Notes under the pieces: model-generated
Seen by the model: only the letters and a program-made list of their open reading frames with translations
What the model was told of the DNA's origin: nothing
The model's database searches: none
In this document: positions 1 through 6,039 of the stretch, in pieces
Layout: every line of letters starts with the position of its first letter
How positions within the stretch are numbered: position 1 is the stretch's first letter
Program-made: the position numbers and the translations under genes
From: Bacteroidota bacterium
GTDB taxonomy: Bacteria; Bacteroidota; Bacteroidia; 2-12-FULL-35-15
Assembly (NCBI GenBank): GCA_023251855.1
Contig: JAHEYA010000088.1
Location: 1,126 to 8,378, forward strand
Length of the DNA: 7,253 bases
Reading direction: 5' to 3'

Positions 1-1108
1 GAGTTTGTAAAGCTTTTAAATACTCTTGTTTCAGCTTTTCTTCTTCTCCCCACTCGGCTTCCTCTTTTTTTAATTCTTTGTCAATTTCAGAATTCGTTTG
101 AGTGGATTTGTAAGCAGTGTAAAATGGAGTAAGATCTGCCAAACCATCATAAAACGTAATAGTTTTTCTGCATAAATTATAAACTTCAAACGGTAGTTTT
201 TTTTGTTGATATTGATTCAGCTCTTTTAACAACAGCTGAAAACGACTCACAATTAATTGCTCATTTTTAGCGGAGTTGTTTTTTCGCATTTCGTTAAGCT
301 CTAACCACCAAAAGGCTTCATCCATAATATCTTTGGCAGGCCATTCATGTTTGCCCTCAAATGTGAGTAATGTATGTTTAACATTGTGCCCGGCAAGATC
401 CACCAGATCATATTTTTTCATTTCTGTATAATTGAAATCGGATGTTCCCACTATTCCAATAAAGGAATAATTACTACGCGGGGTCTTGCTATTTGCTGCC
501 GGCAAAGCTGCACCGCAACAAATTACTCCTTCAATCGAACCATTAATAATTGTTAGTGCATTTGCAACTCGTGAACCACCCGAAAAGCCTAATACATATA
601 TTCGATGTGTATTTATTGATAAGCGGTTCCCCGCATCTGCAAATAATTTAGTGGCTATTTGTTGTGATTCTTCCCAAGTTGTTCCATTTTTAGAATTGTT
701 GGAACCGATCATAATAAAACCATATTGTTCTGCTAACTCTTTATACTTAAAAACCGGTAAACGCCCATCACCATGAGGATCAAATACATAAATAACGGGA
801 TGTTTTTTCACTGGAGAATAACTGCTTGGCAAATACATCGAATACGTTTGTGATGCATCACTTTTACAAATTACATTGTCAATCACCTGCCCTTTAAGAA
901 ATTCATCTACTGCCTTAGCCTCTTTGGTTAGAGAGGGAAGAGCTGTGTTATTAACCTTTTTAGAGTCTGCTCCCGAAGAGCAGGATTGAAAAATAATGCC
1001 GAAAACTAAAATCAAAATAGTCAACTGTTTATAAGAATATACACCCCTCGCCACATGAAGAAGGGATGCGTGTGTGTTGCGTCTTTGCGTCCTTGCGAGA
1101 AAACCCAT
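1..1108 (-). CDS. Lipoprotein with alpha/beta-hydrolase (esterase-like) domain, 3' end cut by window edge
   Basis: The frame is open from base 1108 to the left edge, about 369 codons, and is partial at its C-terminus. A hydrophobic segment (ILILVFGIIFQSC) ends in a lipobox-like FQSC, so a lipid-anchored exported protein is likely. Numbering from the GTG at 1054, the lipid Cys is residue 25, the nucleophile elbow GFSGG places Ser158, GTSD offers Asp206 and GKHEWP offers His236: a credible Ser-Asp-His triad in the right order. Beyond residue 260 the protein is helical and Lys/Glu rich, possibly a TPR-like or coiled tail. Substrate is unknown; an esterase or peptidase role is inferred from the fold. 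The start is uncertain. ATG 1108 follows the upstream TAG by one base and could be coupled to it, but it would translate a repeat. GTG 1054 or TTG 1024 give more normal signal peptides (lipid Cys at 25 or 15). It is the last visible gene of the minus-strand operon. Confidence 0.8.
   Translation of the reverse strand, partial: MGFLARTQRRNTHASLLHVARGVYSYKQLTILILVFGIIFQSCSSGADSKKVNNTALPSLTKEAKAVDEFLKGQVIDNVICKSDASQTYSMYLPSSYSPVKKHPVIYVFDPHGDGRLPVFKYKELAEQYGFIMIGSNNSKNGTTWEESQQIATKLFADAGNRLSINTHRIYVLGFSGGSRVANALTIINGSIEGVICCGAALPAANSKTPRSNYSFIGIVGTSDFNYTEMKKYDLVDLAGHNVKHTLLTFEGKHEWPAKDIMDEAFWWLELNEMRKNNSAKNEQLIVSRFQLLLKELNQYQQKKLPFEVYNLCRKTITFYDGLADLTPFYTAYKSTQTNSEIDKELKKEEAEWGEEEKLKQEYLKALQT
1044..1064. 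repeat. Degenerate copy of the GC-rich hairpin repeat
   Basis: CCCCTCGCC, a four-base loop ACAT, then GAAGAAGGG and ATGCGTGTG. The layout matches the two clean copies at 4701-4740 and 5991-6027 (CCCCTCTCC, loop, GGAGAGGGG, then a G/T-rich tail), but only about six of nine stem positions pair. I read it as an old, decayed member of the same family. It lies next to the TTGCGTCT tandem and overlaps the candidate GTG start of the hydrolase (1052-1054). Confidence 0.4.
1077..1100. repeat. Three-unit 8-base tandem repeat (TTGCGTCT type)
   Basis: The units are TTGCGTCT (1077-1084), TTGCGTCC (1085-1092) and TTGCGAGA (1093-1100). This wording, a run of TTTGCGTC ending in TTGCGAGA, is one I recall as a dispersed intergenic element in Bacteroidota and other phyla. 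It lies directly behind the glycosyltransferase stop and overlaps the longest possible 5' end of the hydrolase gene, where it would encode part of LARTQRRN. Confidence 0.65.
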
Positions 1109-1109
1109 A

Positions 1110-1979
1110 CTAAACAATTTTATAATTTTTATACTCACCAATTTTCCAACCCGTTTTTTTCTCAACAAACATAAGCGCTTTAAGTTTAAACGACAATTTT
1201 TTTTTGGTTGGATCAAATGAGAATTTCCAATTCATTTTTTCAATACGTTCTTTCATCACTAAAGGATGAGTTCCTCTAAAGCGCTCCAATGAATCAATTG
1301 CAGTATAATCAAATTTATTTGCCTGTGGAATATTTTGTTTCATCCACTCATCTGTATGCCAGAGTTTATGAAAAGTTTGTTGTTTGGCTTGCTGTGCTTC
1401 CGGTGGTTTTACCCAACCATAATGATAAACACTTGCTGCTATTGCTTTTACGTTAAGTTTCTTCCCATTTTTGCGAAATCCCTGCGCATCTTTATAAGAT
1501 GAAATGCTTTTGTCATTCCGCACAATACGTATTTCATTTCTATACCATCGCCTGGAATCACCCACAAAATCGTACGATCCATAAAAATGGGTATAGTTAA
1601 ATAACAAGCCTTCAATATGCTTATCACTTGTGTATTCTTGCATAGCGCTTTTAATCGCCATCAAATATTTTTCATGAATAACTTCATCGCCCTGTATATA
1701 AAATGCCCAATCGCTATCTGGCGAAATTGCAGCAAATGCTTTGTTGGTCTCATCAGCAAGCACATGACCACCTTCGCGTAAAGCATCATTCCAAATGGTT
1801 TCAATGATTTTTATTTTATCTGATTTTATGGATTTTATTAATTCCAAAGTCCCATCTTCCGATTTGCCAATAGCTACAACTACTTCATCACAAATTGGAA
1901 GAATAGAATTGATTGCTTCCACAATTGGATAATCGAATTTTATTGCATTACGAACAATTGTAAAACCGCTTACTTTCAT
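1110..1979 (-). CDS. Glycosyltransferase family 2 protein
   Basis: A 289-residue protein. The N-terminus (SGFTIVRNA, residues 4-12, then CDEVVVAIGKSEDGT at 30-44) is the nucleotide-sugar binding half of a GT-A fold. YIQGDE (94-99) stands where family 2 enzymes carry the metal-binding acidic motif, Asp98 being the best candidate ligand. A conserved-looking block YGSYDFVGDSRRWYRNEIR (133-151), then DAQGFRK and YHYGWVKPPE, fits a well-populated Bacteroidota subgroup as I remember it. There is no signal peptide or clear membrane span, so it should act at the cytoplasmic side, moving a sugar from an activated donor to an unknown acceptor. It starts 8 bases after the LuxE-like gene stops and ends one base before the first possible start of the hydrolase, so the three are very probably co-transcribed. 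Family assignment is firm; donor and acceptor are not known. Confidence 0.88.
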   Translation of the reverse strand: MKVSGFTIVRNAIKFDYPIVEAINSILPICDEVVVAIGKSEDGTLELIKSIKSDKIKIIETIWNDALREGGHVLADETNKAFAAISPDSDWAFYIQGDEVIHEKYLMAIKSAMQEYTSDKHIEGLLFNYTHFYGSYDFVGDSRRWYRNEIRIVRNDKSISSYKDAQGFRKNGKKLNVKAIAASVYHYGWVKPPEAQQAKQQTFHKLWHTDEWMKQNIPQANKFDYTAIDSLERFRGTHPLVMKERIEKMNWKFSFDPTKKKLSFKLKALMFVEKKTGWKIGEYKNYKIV

Positions 1980-1987
1980 TAATTTAA

Positions 1988-3103
1988 TTATTCAATCATT
2001 AAGTTACAACCTCTGATATCACTATTATCAAACCTTCCCAACACTTCAAAAGAATCATCAGAATAGATTTTTCCAAGATCTTGTGTTGCAATAAAGGAAC
2101 AGGAATTAATATTTGCAAGATCAATAATATTTATACCTCCGGTTCTTTTACAAGGCAAATATGAAAAAGGATCATTTGTATCTCGTATTAAAATTTTCAT
2201 CCAAGCCGGACAATTAAAAATCCCTTCACCTTTTGAATAAGCCTGTGATAAAATCTCTGTCATCCCATATTCACTGTGAATTTTATCAACTCCAAAACCT
2301 TTACATAAAATAGTATGTAATTCTTCTCTAACTATTTCTTCGCGTTTTCCCTTCATACCACCGGTTTCCATAACGATGGTGTTTCTTAATTCAAATTTTT
2401 GATTCTCAATCAGATCAAGCAATGCATAAGTAACACCTAATAAAAGAGTGTTTTGATTTTTTGATTCTAACTCTTTTAATTTCAGAATCAACTCATCAAA
2501 GTTGTTTAAATAAAAGCCACTGGAAGAGTGTTTGCTTTTTTTTATAAGATCTTCAACCATATAAATTAATGAAGAACCCTCTCGTTCAAGATAGGAGGGA
2601 AGCAAAGCTAAAATACTGTAGTTTTCAATGTTTCCGTAAAAATGTTCAAACCCTTTTCGAAAACTCCTTTCATAAATTGTAATATCACTTACATAGTGTT
2701 TGCTTTTTATCTCGCCACTACTTGTAAATTCTTTCTCATCTCTTGTTTCTTTCTCTTTCGCCTCAGAATTTGTAACAACCCTGTGTGTTTTAAAAAATTC
2801 AATTGGTAAAAAGGGAATTTGTTCAAGCGCAACAATTTTATCAGTATTAATTTTTAAAGCAACAACAAAATCATGGTAAATCTCGTTATTCTTGTATTGA
2901 AAACTAAAAATATCCAGCGCCACCTGCTTGAATTTAGCAGAGGTATTGATACTAAAAATGGTATCAATTCTCGGTTTTGAGGTAGAATTTTCGATTAATT
3001 GAATTTTTGTTATTAGTTTACGAACTTTAAGATTCGTAAATTCGTAGCGCCTACGCTGAAGCTTTGGCGTAAGCGTTATAGATTCGTTATTCGCTTGTCT
3101 CAT
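1988..3103 (-). CDS. LuxE-family acyl-protein synthetase/acyltransferase-like protein
   Basis: The conserved part begins at IDTIFSINTS (nt 2968) and runs to the stop, about 326 residues, which suits the LuxE-like family. Numbered from ATG 3103 the landmarks are IPFLPIEFFKTH (about 96-107), SSGEIKSKHYV (128-138), ALLPSYLEREGSSLIYMVEDL (166-186), METGGMKGKREE (245-256), HSEYGMTE (276-283) and the C-terminal GRFDNSDIRGCNLM (356-369). LuxE proteins activate a fatty acid with ATP and pass it to a Cys; here the substrate is unknown. The loop usually written SSGTTG reads SSGEIK, so nucleotide binding may be altered. The start is problematic: no ATG, GTG or TTG lies between a palindromic repeat (3044-3079) and the domain. 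ATG 3103 adds 45 residues encoded partly by the repeat; ATT 2968 or 2995 would give family length. The open frame continues upstream to 3268 but that part overlaps the divergent lipoprotein gene. Confidence 0.8.
   Translation of the reverse strand: MRQANNESITLTPKLQRRRYEFTNLKVRKLITKIQLIENSTSKPRIDTIFSINTSAKFKQVALDIFSFQYKNNEIYHDFVVALKINTDKIVALEQIPFLPIEFFKTHRVVTNSEAKEKETRDEKEFTSSGEIKSKHYVSDITIYERSFRKGFEHFYGNIENYSILALLPSYLEREGSSLIYMVEDLIKKSKHSSSGFYLNNFDELILKLKELESKNQNTLLLGVTYALLDLIENQKFELRNTIVMETGGMKGKREEIVREELHTILCKGFGVDKIHSEYGMTEILSQAYSKGEGIFNCPAWMKILIRDTNDPFSYLPCKRTGGINIIDLANINSCSFIATQDLGKIYSDDSFEVLGRFDNSDIRGCNLMIE
3044..3079. repeat. 36-base imperfect palindrome at the 5' end of the LuxE-like gene
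   Basis: Two 18-base arms centred between 3061 and 3062, with AAGCTT at the core. Nearly all positions pair, the exceptions being G-T wobbles or single mismatches; the inner 24 bases read CCTACGCTGAAG then CTTTGGCGTAAG. On both sides lie short ATTCGTA/ATTCGT words (3032-3047 and 3081-3089), giving a repeat-in-repeat look. It resembles the short dispersed palindromes common between genes in Bacteroidota. Here it sits inside the open frame of the LuxE-like gene upstream of the conserved domain, so it is either translated or forms a hairpin in the leader. Confidence 0.6.
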
Positions 3104-3134
3104 TTGCTTTGCCCAAAAATAATTAATAATTTTA
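3103..3134 (+). promoter_or_regulatory. Possible Bacteroidota promoter for the small lipoprotein gene
   Basis: TTTG at 3103-3106 and TAATTTTA at 3127-3134 (seven of eight positions of TAnnTTTG, last base differing) are 20 bases apart, the normal spacing for the Bacteroidota primary sigma factor. The predicted start of transcription is near 3141, about 12 bases before ATG 3153. It overlaps the putative -7 box of the divergent operon, so the two promoters could interfere. A/T richness makes chance matches likely. Confidence 0.35.
3114..3121 (-). promoter_or_regulatory. Possible -7 box (TATTTTTG) for the minus-strand operon
   Basis: Read on the minus strand this is TATTTTTG, an exact match to the Bacteroidota -7 consensus TAnnTTTG. 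Transcription would begin near 3107, only a few bases before ATG 3103. No TTTG is visible at the usual distance upstream, so the match stands on one box alone in A/T-rich DNA. If real, the palindrome at 3044-3079 is inside the transcript. Confidence 0.35.
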
Positions 3135-3152
3135 TGTTCCCATTCATAATTA

Positions 3153-3647
3153 ATGAAACATTTTAAAAGCAGTTTACTTTTTTCTATTCTCATTCTGTTT
3201 ATGGCGGCTTCATGTGTTAGGGAAAAAAATTTTCCACCACAACCTGCCATCGAATTTGAAAAATTCATTACCTATGGTCATGATTCTGCCGACTGTTTCA
3301 TCAAGTTTAAAGATGGTGATGGTGATATCGGACATCCTTTAACGGATAAAACCTCTCCTGATGATCTTAAAATGAAATATTTGTATAAAGGTCCGGGTGG
3401 AATTTTTTTACCTGTTGATTCTTCTGTTGGTACATCACATTTTGATACTTTATTTTATAGTTATCGTGTTCCTGATATAACACCGGATGGCCAATACAAG
3501 GCTTTAGATGGTCAAATTAAAATAAAATTAAGAGCAGCACCAATATTTGGCCCTCATTCAATTGTTAAATTTGAAATCACATTAACCGATAGGGCAGGCA
3601 ACAAAAGTAATGTGGTTTCTACTAATGAAATACCGGTTGTTCCATAA
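3153..3647 (+). CDS. Small lipoprotein with DGDGDIG motif, function unknown
   Basis: A 164-residue protein. The N-terminus is Lys-containing, then hydrophobic (SSLLFSILILF) and ends MAASC with the lipid-bearing Cys at residue 21: a typical lipoprotein signal. The mature part opens with a Pro-rich stretch and then FKDGDGDIG (residues 52-60), an acidic loop (Asp54, 56, 58) that resembles a calcium-binding DxDxDG turn and that I recall from several Bacteroidota lipoproteins. The remainder looks like alternating beta strands, ending LTDRAGNKSNVVSTNEIPV, similar to an Ig-like or cell-surface beta domain. No catalytic signature is seen. It starts 49 bases from ATG 3103 of the divergent LuxE-like gene and ends 132 bases before the M23 peptidase. 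ATG 3153 is chosen because it gives a complete signal peptide. Location in the periplasm or outer membrane is inferred; function is unknown. Confidence 0.82.
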   Translation: MKHFKSSLLFSILILFMAASCVREKNFPPQPAIEFEKFITYGHDSADCFIKFKDGDGDIGHPLTDKTSPDDLKMKYLYKGPGGIFLPVDSSVGTSHFDTLFYSYRVPDITPDGQYKALDGQIKIKLRAAPIFGPHSIVKFEITLTDRAGNKSNVVSTNEIPVVP

Positions 3648-3653
3648 CAACAT

Positions 3654-3680
3654 AACTTGTCAAGTTTTTTAACCTGACAG
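3654..3680. repeat. Short hairpin after the lipoprotein gene, possible terminator or degenerate dispersed repeat
   Basis: TGTCAAGTT (3658-3666) pairs with AACCTGACA (3671-3679) across a TTTT loop, with one mismatch in nine. A second, smaller hairpin AACTT-GTC-AAGTT (3654-3666) runs straight into six T, which could act as a weak plus-strand terminator six bases after the stop codon. The AACCTGACAG wording also resembles the AACCTGACAGGTT palindromes scattered through many bacterial genomes. The two readings do not exclude each other. Confidence 0.45.
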
Positions 3681-3779
3681 ATTGAATAAACAAAATTTCT
3701 TTCCCGATTTGGTTCCTCCGCTGAGATCATATTTACCATCCCGCTTTTTCCAAAAAAAATCCCGATATTCGCAAGCTAT

Positions 3780-4649
3780 ATGACCGAAAAAAAGGATTGG
3801 AAAGCTGAATTTTTAAAACGCCTGCGTAATCAATACAGATTGGTAGTAATGAATGACGATACTTTTGAAGAAAAGTTTTCGTTACGGCTTACTCCCTTGG
3901 GTCTATTTATTTTACTTGGCTCTGTCACCATTGTTATGACTATGCTGGTAACATCTCTTATCGCTTTTACCCCTTTGCGGGAATATGTTCCAGGCTATGC
4001 TAATGCTGGTTTAAAAAGAGATCTGGTCAACCTTACTTATAAAAGTACCTCAATTGAAAAATCATTGGCCGAAAAAAATGCTTTTCTGGAAAACATCAAC
4101 AATGTGCTTCGTGGCCATATAAAGGTGGATAGTTCACAAAACCGGCCTAATAAAAATAAAGAGTACAACAAAATAAAAATGGATGCTTCTAAAAATGAAG
4201 AAACATTACGAAAGACCGTTGAATCACAAGACCAATATAGTCTTTCAGCTGAAACAGTTACAAACAAAAATGGGATTACTAACTTCTCCTTTTTTACTCC
4301 TCTAAAAGGAATTGTTTCAAATTCTTTTAAATCCGGTGAACAGCATTATGGTATCGATATTGTTGGACCTGAAAACGAAGCAATAAAAACTACTCTTGAT
4401 GGAACTGTTATTATAGCAACCTGGTCATCGGAAACAGGTTATACTATTTCCGTTCAACATACCAATAATTTAATTTCTGTATACAAACATAATTCAGTAT
4501 TGCTTAAAAAAATTGGCGATTATGTAAAAGCAGGTGAAGCTATTGCAATCATTGGTAATTCAGGTGAACAAACTTCCGGTCCACATTTACATTTTGAATT
4601 GTGGTACAACGGAAACCCAATTGATCCGCAGGATTATATGGTGTTTTGA
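3780..4649 (+). CDS. Membrane-anchored M23 family metallopeptidase (LytM type)
   Basis: A 289-residue protein: a basic cytoplasmic N-terminus with RLVVMNDDTFEEKFS (20-34), one membrane segment (about 40-63), then the Bacteroidota-typical FTPLREYVPGYAN. A helical, probably coiled-coil linker (about 76-165) precedes the C-terminal M23 domain. The zinc ligands and catalytic residues appear intact: HYGID (His189, Asp193), YKHNS (His237) and GPHLHFEL (His269, His271). M23 enzymes cut peptidoglycan peptide cross-links or, when inactive, activate amidases; with all motifs present, activity is likely. The domain should face the periplasm. It is followed by dxr and rseP on the same strand, an order I recall as frequent in Bacteroidota, with 135 bases before dxr. 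The start gives the expected N-terminal block. Confidence 0.92.
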   Translation: MTEKKDWKAEFLKRLRNQYRLVVMNDDTFEEKFSLRLTPLGLFILLGSVTIVMTMLVTSLIAFTPLREYVPGYANAGLKRDLVNLTYKSTSIEKSLAEKNAFLENINNVLRGHIKVDSSQNRPNKNKEYNKIKMDASKNEETLRKTVESQDQYSLSAETVTNKNGITNFSFFTPLKGIVSNSFKSGEQHYGIDIVGPENEAIKTTLDGTVIIATWSSETGYTISVQHTNNLISVYKHNSVLLKKIGDYVKAGEAIAIIGNSGEQTSGPHLHFELWYNGNPIDPQDYMVF

Positions 4650-4700
4650 GTACTTTGCAAAGGGTGATGTAATACCATTTCTTAATATATTTTTGTCAAA

Positions 4701-4740
4701 CCCTCCCCTCTCCTTCGGAGAGGGGTTGGGGGTGAGGTCC
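4701..4740 (+). repeat. GC-rich dispersed hairpin repeat, copy upstream of dxr
   Basis: A perfect 9-base stem, CCCCTCTCC (4705-4713) with GGAGAGGGG (4717-4725), loop TTC, followed by TTGGGGGTGAGG. A nearly identical copy lies at 5991-6027 in the same orientation. In one frame it spells PLSFGEGLGVR, a peptide that I recall appearing as a spurious tail in many annotated proteins, which marks it as a widespread dispersed element. It is far richer in G/C than the neighbouring genes. It lies 51 bases after the M23 stop and 44 before the dxr start, so it would be part of any joint transcript. Confidence 0.8.
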
Positions 4741-4784
4741 AAGAAAATGGACCAATTAATAATAGGTATTGATATAAATTTAAA

Positions 4785-5942
4785 ATGTCAAAAAAGAAAA
4801 AAAATATTGCAATACTTGGCTCAACTGGCTCTATAGGTACTCAAACCTTAGATGTTATCCGGGCTAATCCCGATTCTTTTACTGTGGAGGTGCTTACTGC
4901 TAAAGGTAATGCCGATCTGCTCATTAATCAGGCAATTGAATTTAATCCCAATGCTGTGGTAATTGCTGATGAAAACAAATACCTGCATGTAAAAGAAGCC
5001 TTGCTCAACTATGATATCAAAGTGTTTGCAGGCTATAAAGCAATTTCAGAAATCGTTCAATTGGAAAGTATTGACATAGTTCTTGCTGCCATTGTTGGTT
5101 GTGCCGGCCTCGAATCTACTATATCAGCAATTAAAGCCGGAAAACAAATTGCTCTTGCTAATAAAGAAACCTTAGTTGTAGCGGGTGATCTGGTTACAAG
5201 TCTTGCTAAAGAAAATGGTGTAAACCTTTATCCTGTTGATTCTGAACACTCCGCAATTTTTCAATGCCTTGCCGGAGAATTTCATAATCCCGTAGAGAAA
5301 ATTTATTTAACCGCTTCCGGAGGACCATTCAGAGGTAAAGACAAATCATTTTTGACCAACATAAAAAAAGAACAAGCATTAAAACATCCCAACTGGGAAA
5401 TGGGTTCAAAAATAACTATCGACTCTGCATCATTGATGAATAAAGGATTAGAGGTTATCGAAGCCAAATGGTTGTTTGGTTTGAAGCCCGAACAGATTGA
5501 TGTGATCATTCACCCGCAAAGTATCATACATTCTATTGTTCAGTTTGTAGACGGTAGCATGAAAGCCCAAATGGGACTGCCGGATATGAAATTACCAATA
5601 CAATACGCATTAGGTTATCCTCAGCGAATGAAATCGAATTTTCCTCGCTTTAGCTTTCTCAATTATCCCTCTTTAACTTTTGAACAAGTAGATACAAAAA
5701 CATTTCGTAACCTTGCACTCGCTTTTGAAGCCTTGAACAAAGCGGGTAATGCCCCTTGTGTGTTGAATGCAGCGAACGAAATTGCAGTAGATGCTTTTTT
5801 AAAAGATAAAATTGGGTTTTTGCAGATGAGTGACTTGGTAGAAAAATGTTTGCAAACAATTAATTTTATTGGTAATCCAACATATGTTGATTATGTTGAA
5901 ACCGATAAAGAAACAAGAATAGTTGCTGCTGAGATGATTTAA
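4785..5942 (+). CDS. dxr: 1-deoxy-D-xylulose 5-phosphate reductoisomerase
   Basis: A 385-residue protein of normal family length. It converts 1-deoxy-D-xylulose 5-phosphate to 2-C-methyl-D-erythritol 4-phosphate with NADPH and a divalent metal, the committed step of the MEP isoprenoid pathway, in the cytoplasm. The NADPH loop GSTGSIG is at 12-18, ALANKE at 123-128 and PVDSEHSAIFQ at 150-160, with metal ligands Asp152 and Glu154. TASGGPFR (177-183) supplies the substrate Ser; HPNW (201-204) and SLMNKGLEVIEA (216-227) supply His201, Asn219, Lys220 and the third metal ligand Glu223. Every expected active-site residue is present. The ATG in an A/T-only leader puts the NADPH loop at the usual distance from the N-terminus. 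Its product feeds undecaprenyl carriers and quinones, which fits the envelope neighbours. Nearly identical hairpin repeats flank it on both sides. Confidence 0.97.
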   Translation: MSKKKKNIAILGSTGSIGTQTLDVIRANPDSFTVEVLTAKGNADLLINQAIEFNPNAVVIADENKYLHVKEALLNYDIKVFAGYKAISEIVQLESIDIVLAAIVGCAGLESTISAIKAGKQIALANKETLVVAGDLVTSLAKENGVNLYPVDSEHSAIFQCLAGEFHNPVEKIYLTASGGPFRGKDKSFLTNIKKEQALKHPNWEMGSKITIDSASLMNKGLEVIEAKWLFGLKPEQIDVIIHPQSIIHSIVQFVDGSMKAQMGLPDMKLPIQYALGYPQRMKSNFPRFSFLNYPSLTFEQVDTKTFRNLALAFEALNKAGNAPCVLNAANEIAVDAFLKDKIGFLQMSDLVEKCLQTINFIGNPTYVDYVETDKETRIVAAEMI

Positions 5943-5990
5943 AATTTTGGGTAGCAAAAAATATAAGAACAATGAACGTAGCTAACACCT

Positions 5991-6027
5991 CCCCCCTCTC
6001 CTTTGGAGAGGGGATGAAGGGGTGAGG
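5991..6027 (+). repeat. GC-rich dispersed hairpin repeat, copy upstream of rseP
   Basis: Second copy of the element at 4701-4740: CCCCTCTCC (5993-6001), loop TTT, GGAGAGGGG (6005-6013), then ATGAAGGGGTGAGG. Stem and GGTGAGG end are identical between copies; the differences lie in the loop and the six-base joint. It begins 48 bases after the dxr stop and ends 12 bases before ATG 6040 of rseP, so the hairpin and the GGTGAGG tail sit in the rseP leader. Confidence 0.8.
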
Positions 6028-6039
6028 CTTTTAGAACCT

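Noticed and set aside
374..776. Two overlapping plus-strand open frames
   Set aside because: They lie antisense to the well-supported hydrolase domain (nucleophile, Asp and His region) and show no protein-like motifs.
1077..1100. Possible CRISPR-like array
   Set aside because: Units are only 8 bases, directly adjacent and without spacers; this is a simple tandem element.
3104..3268. Longer N-terminus for the LuxE-like gene starting at 3268
   Set aside because: It would overlap the signal peptide of the divergent lipoprotein gene, and the added residues show no family resemblance.
3708..3737. TTTG-N18-TATTTACC as a promoter for the M23 gene
   Set aside because: Only part of the -7 consensus matches, no better than chance in A/T-rich DNA.
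4688..4695. TATTTTTG as a promoter -7 box for dxr
   Set aside because: The nearest upstream TTTG (4654-4657) is 30 bases away, too far for the usual spacing, so a promoter is not supported.
4534..4836. Plus-strand open frame containing PLSFGEGLGVR
   Set aside because: It overlaps the M23 gene in another frame, reads through the dispersed repeat and enters dxr out of frame; a product of the repeat.
5972..6025. Short frame starting MNVANTSPLSFGEG between dxr and rseP
   Set aside because: It is made almost entirely of the hairpin repeat and stops inside it; no independent sign of coding.
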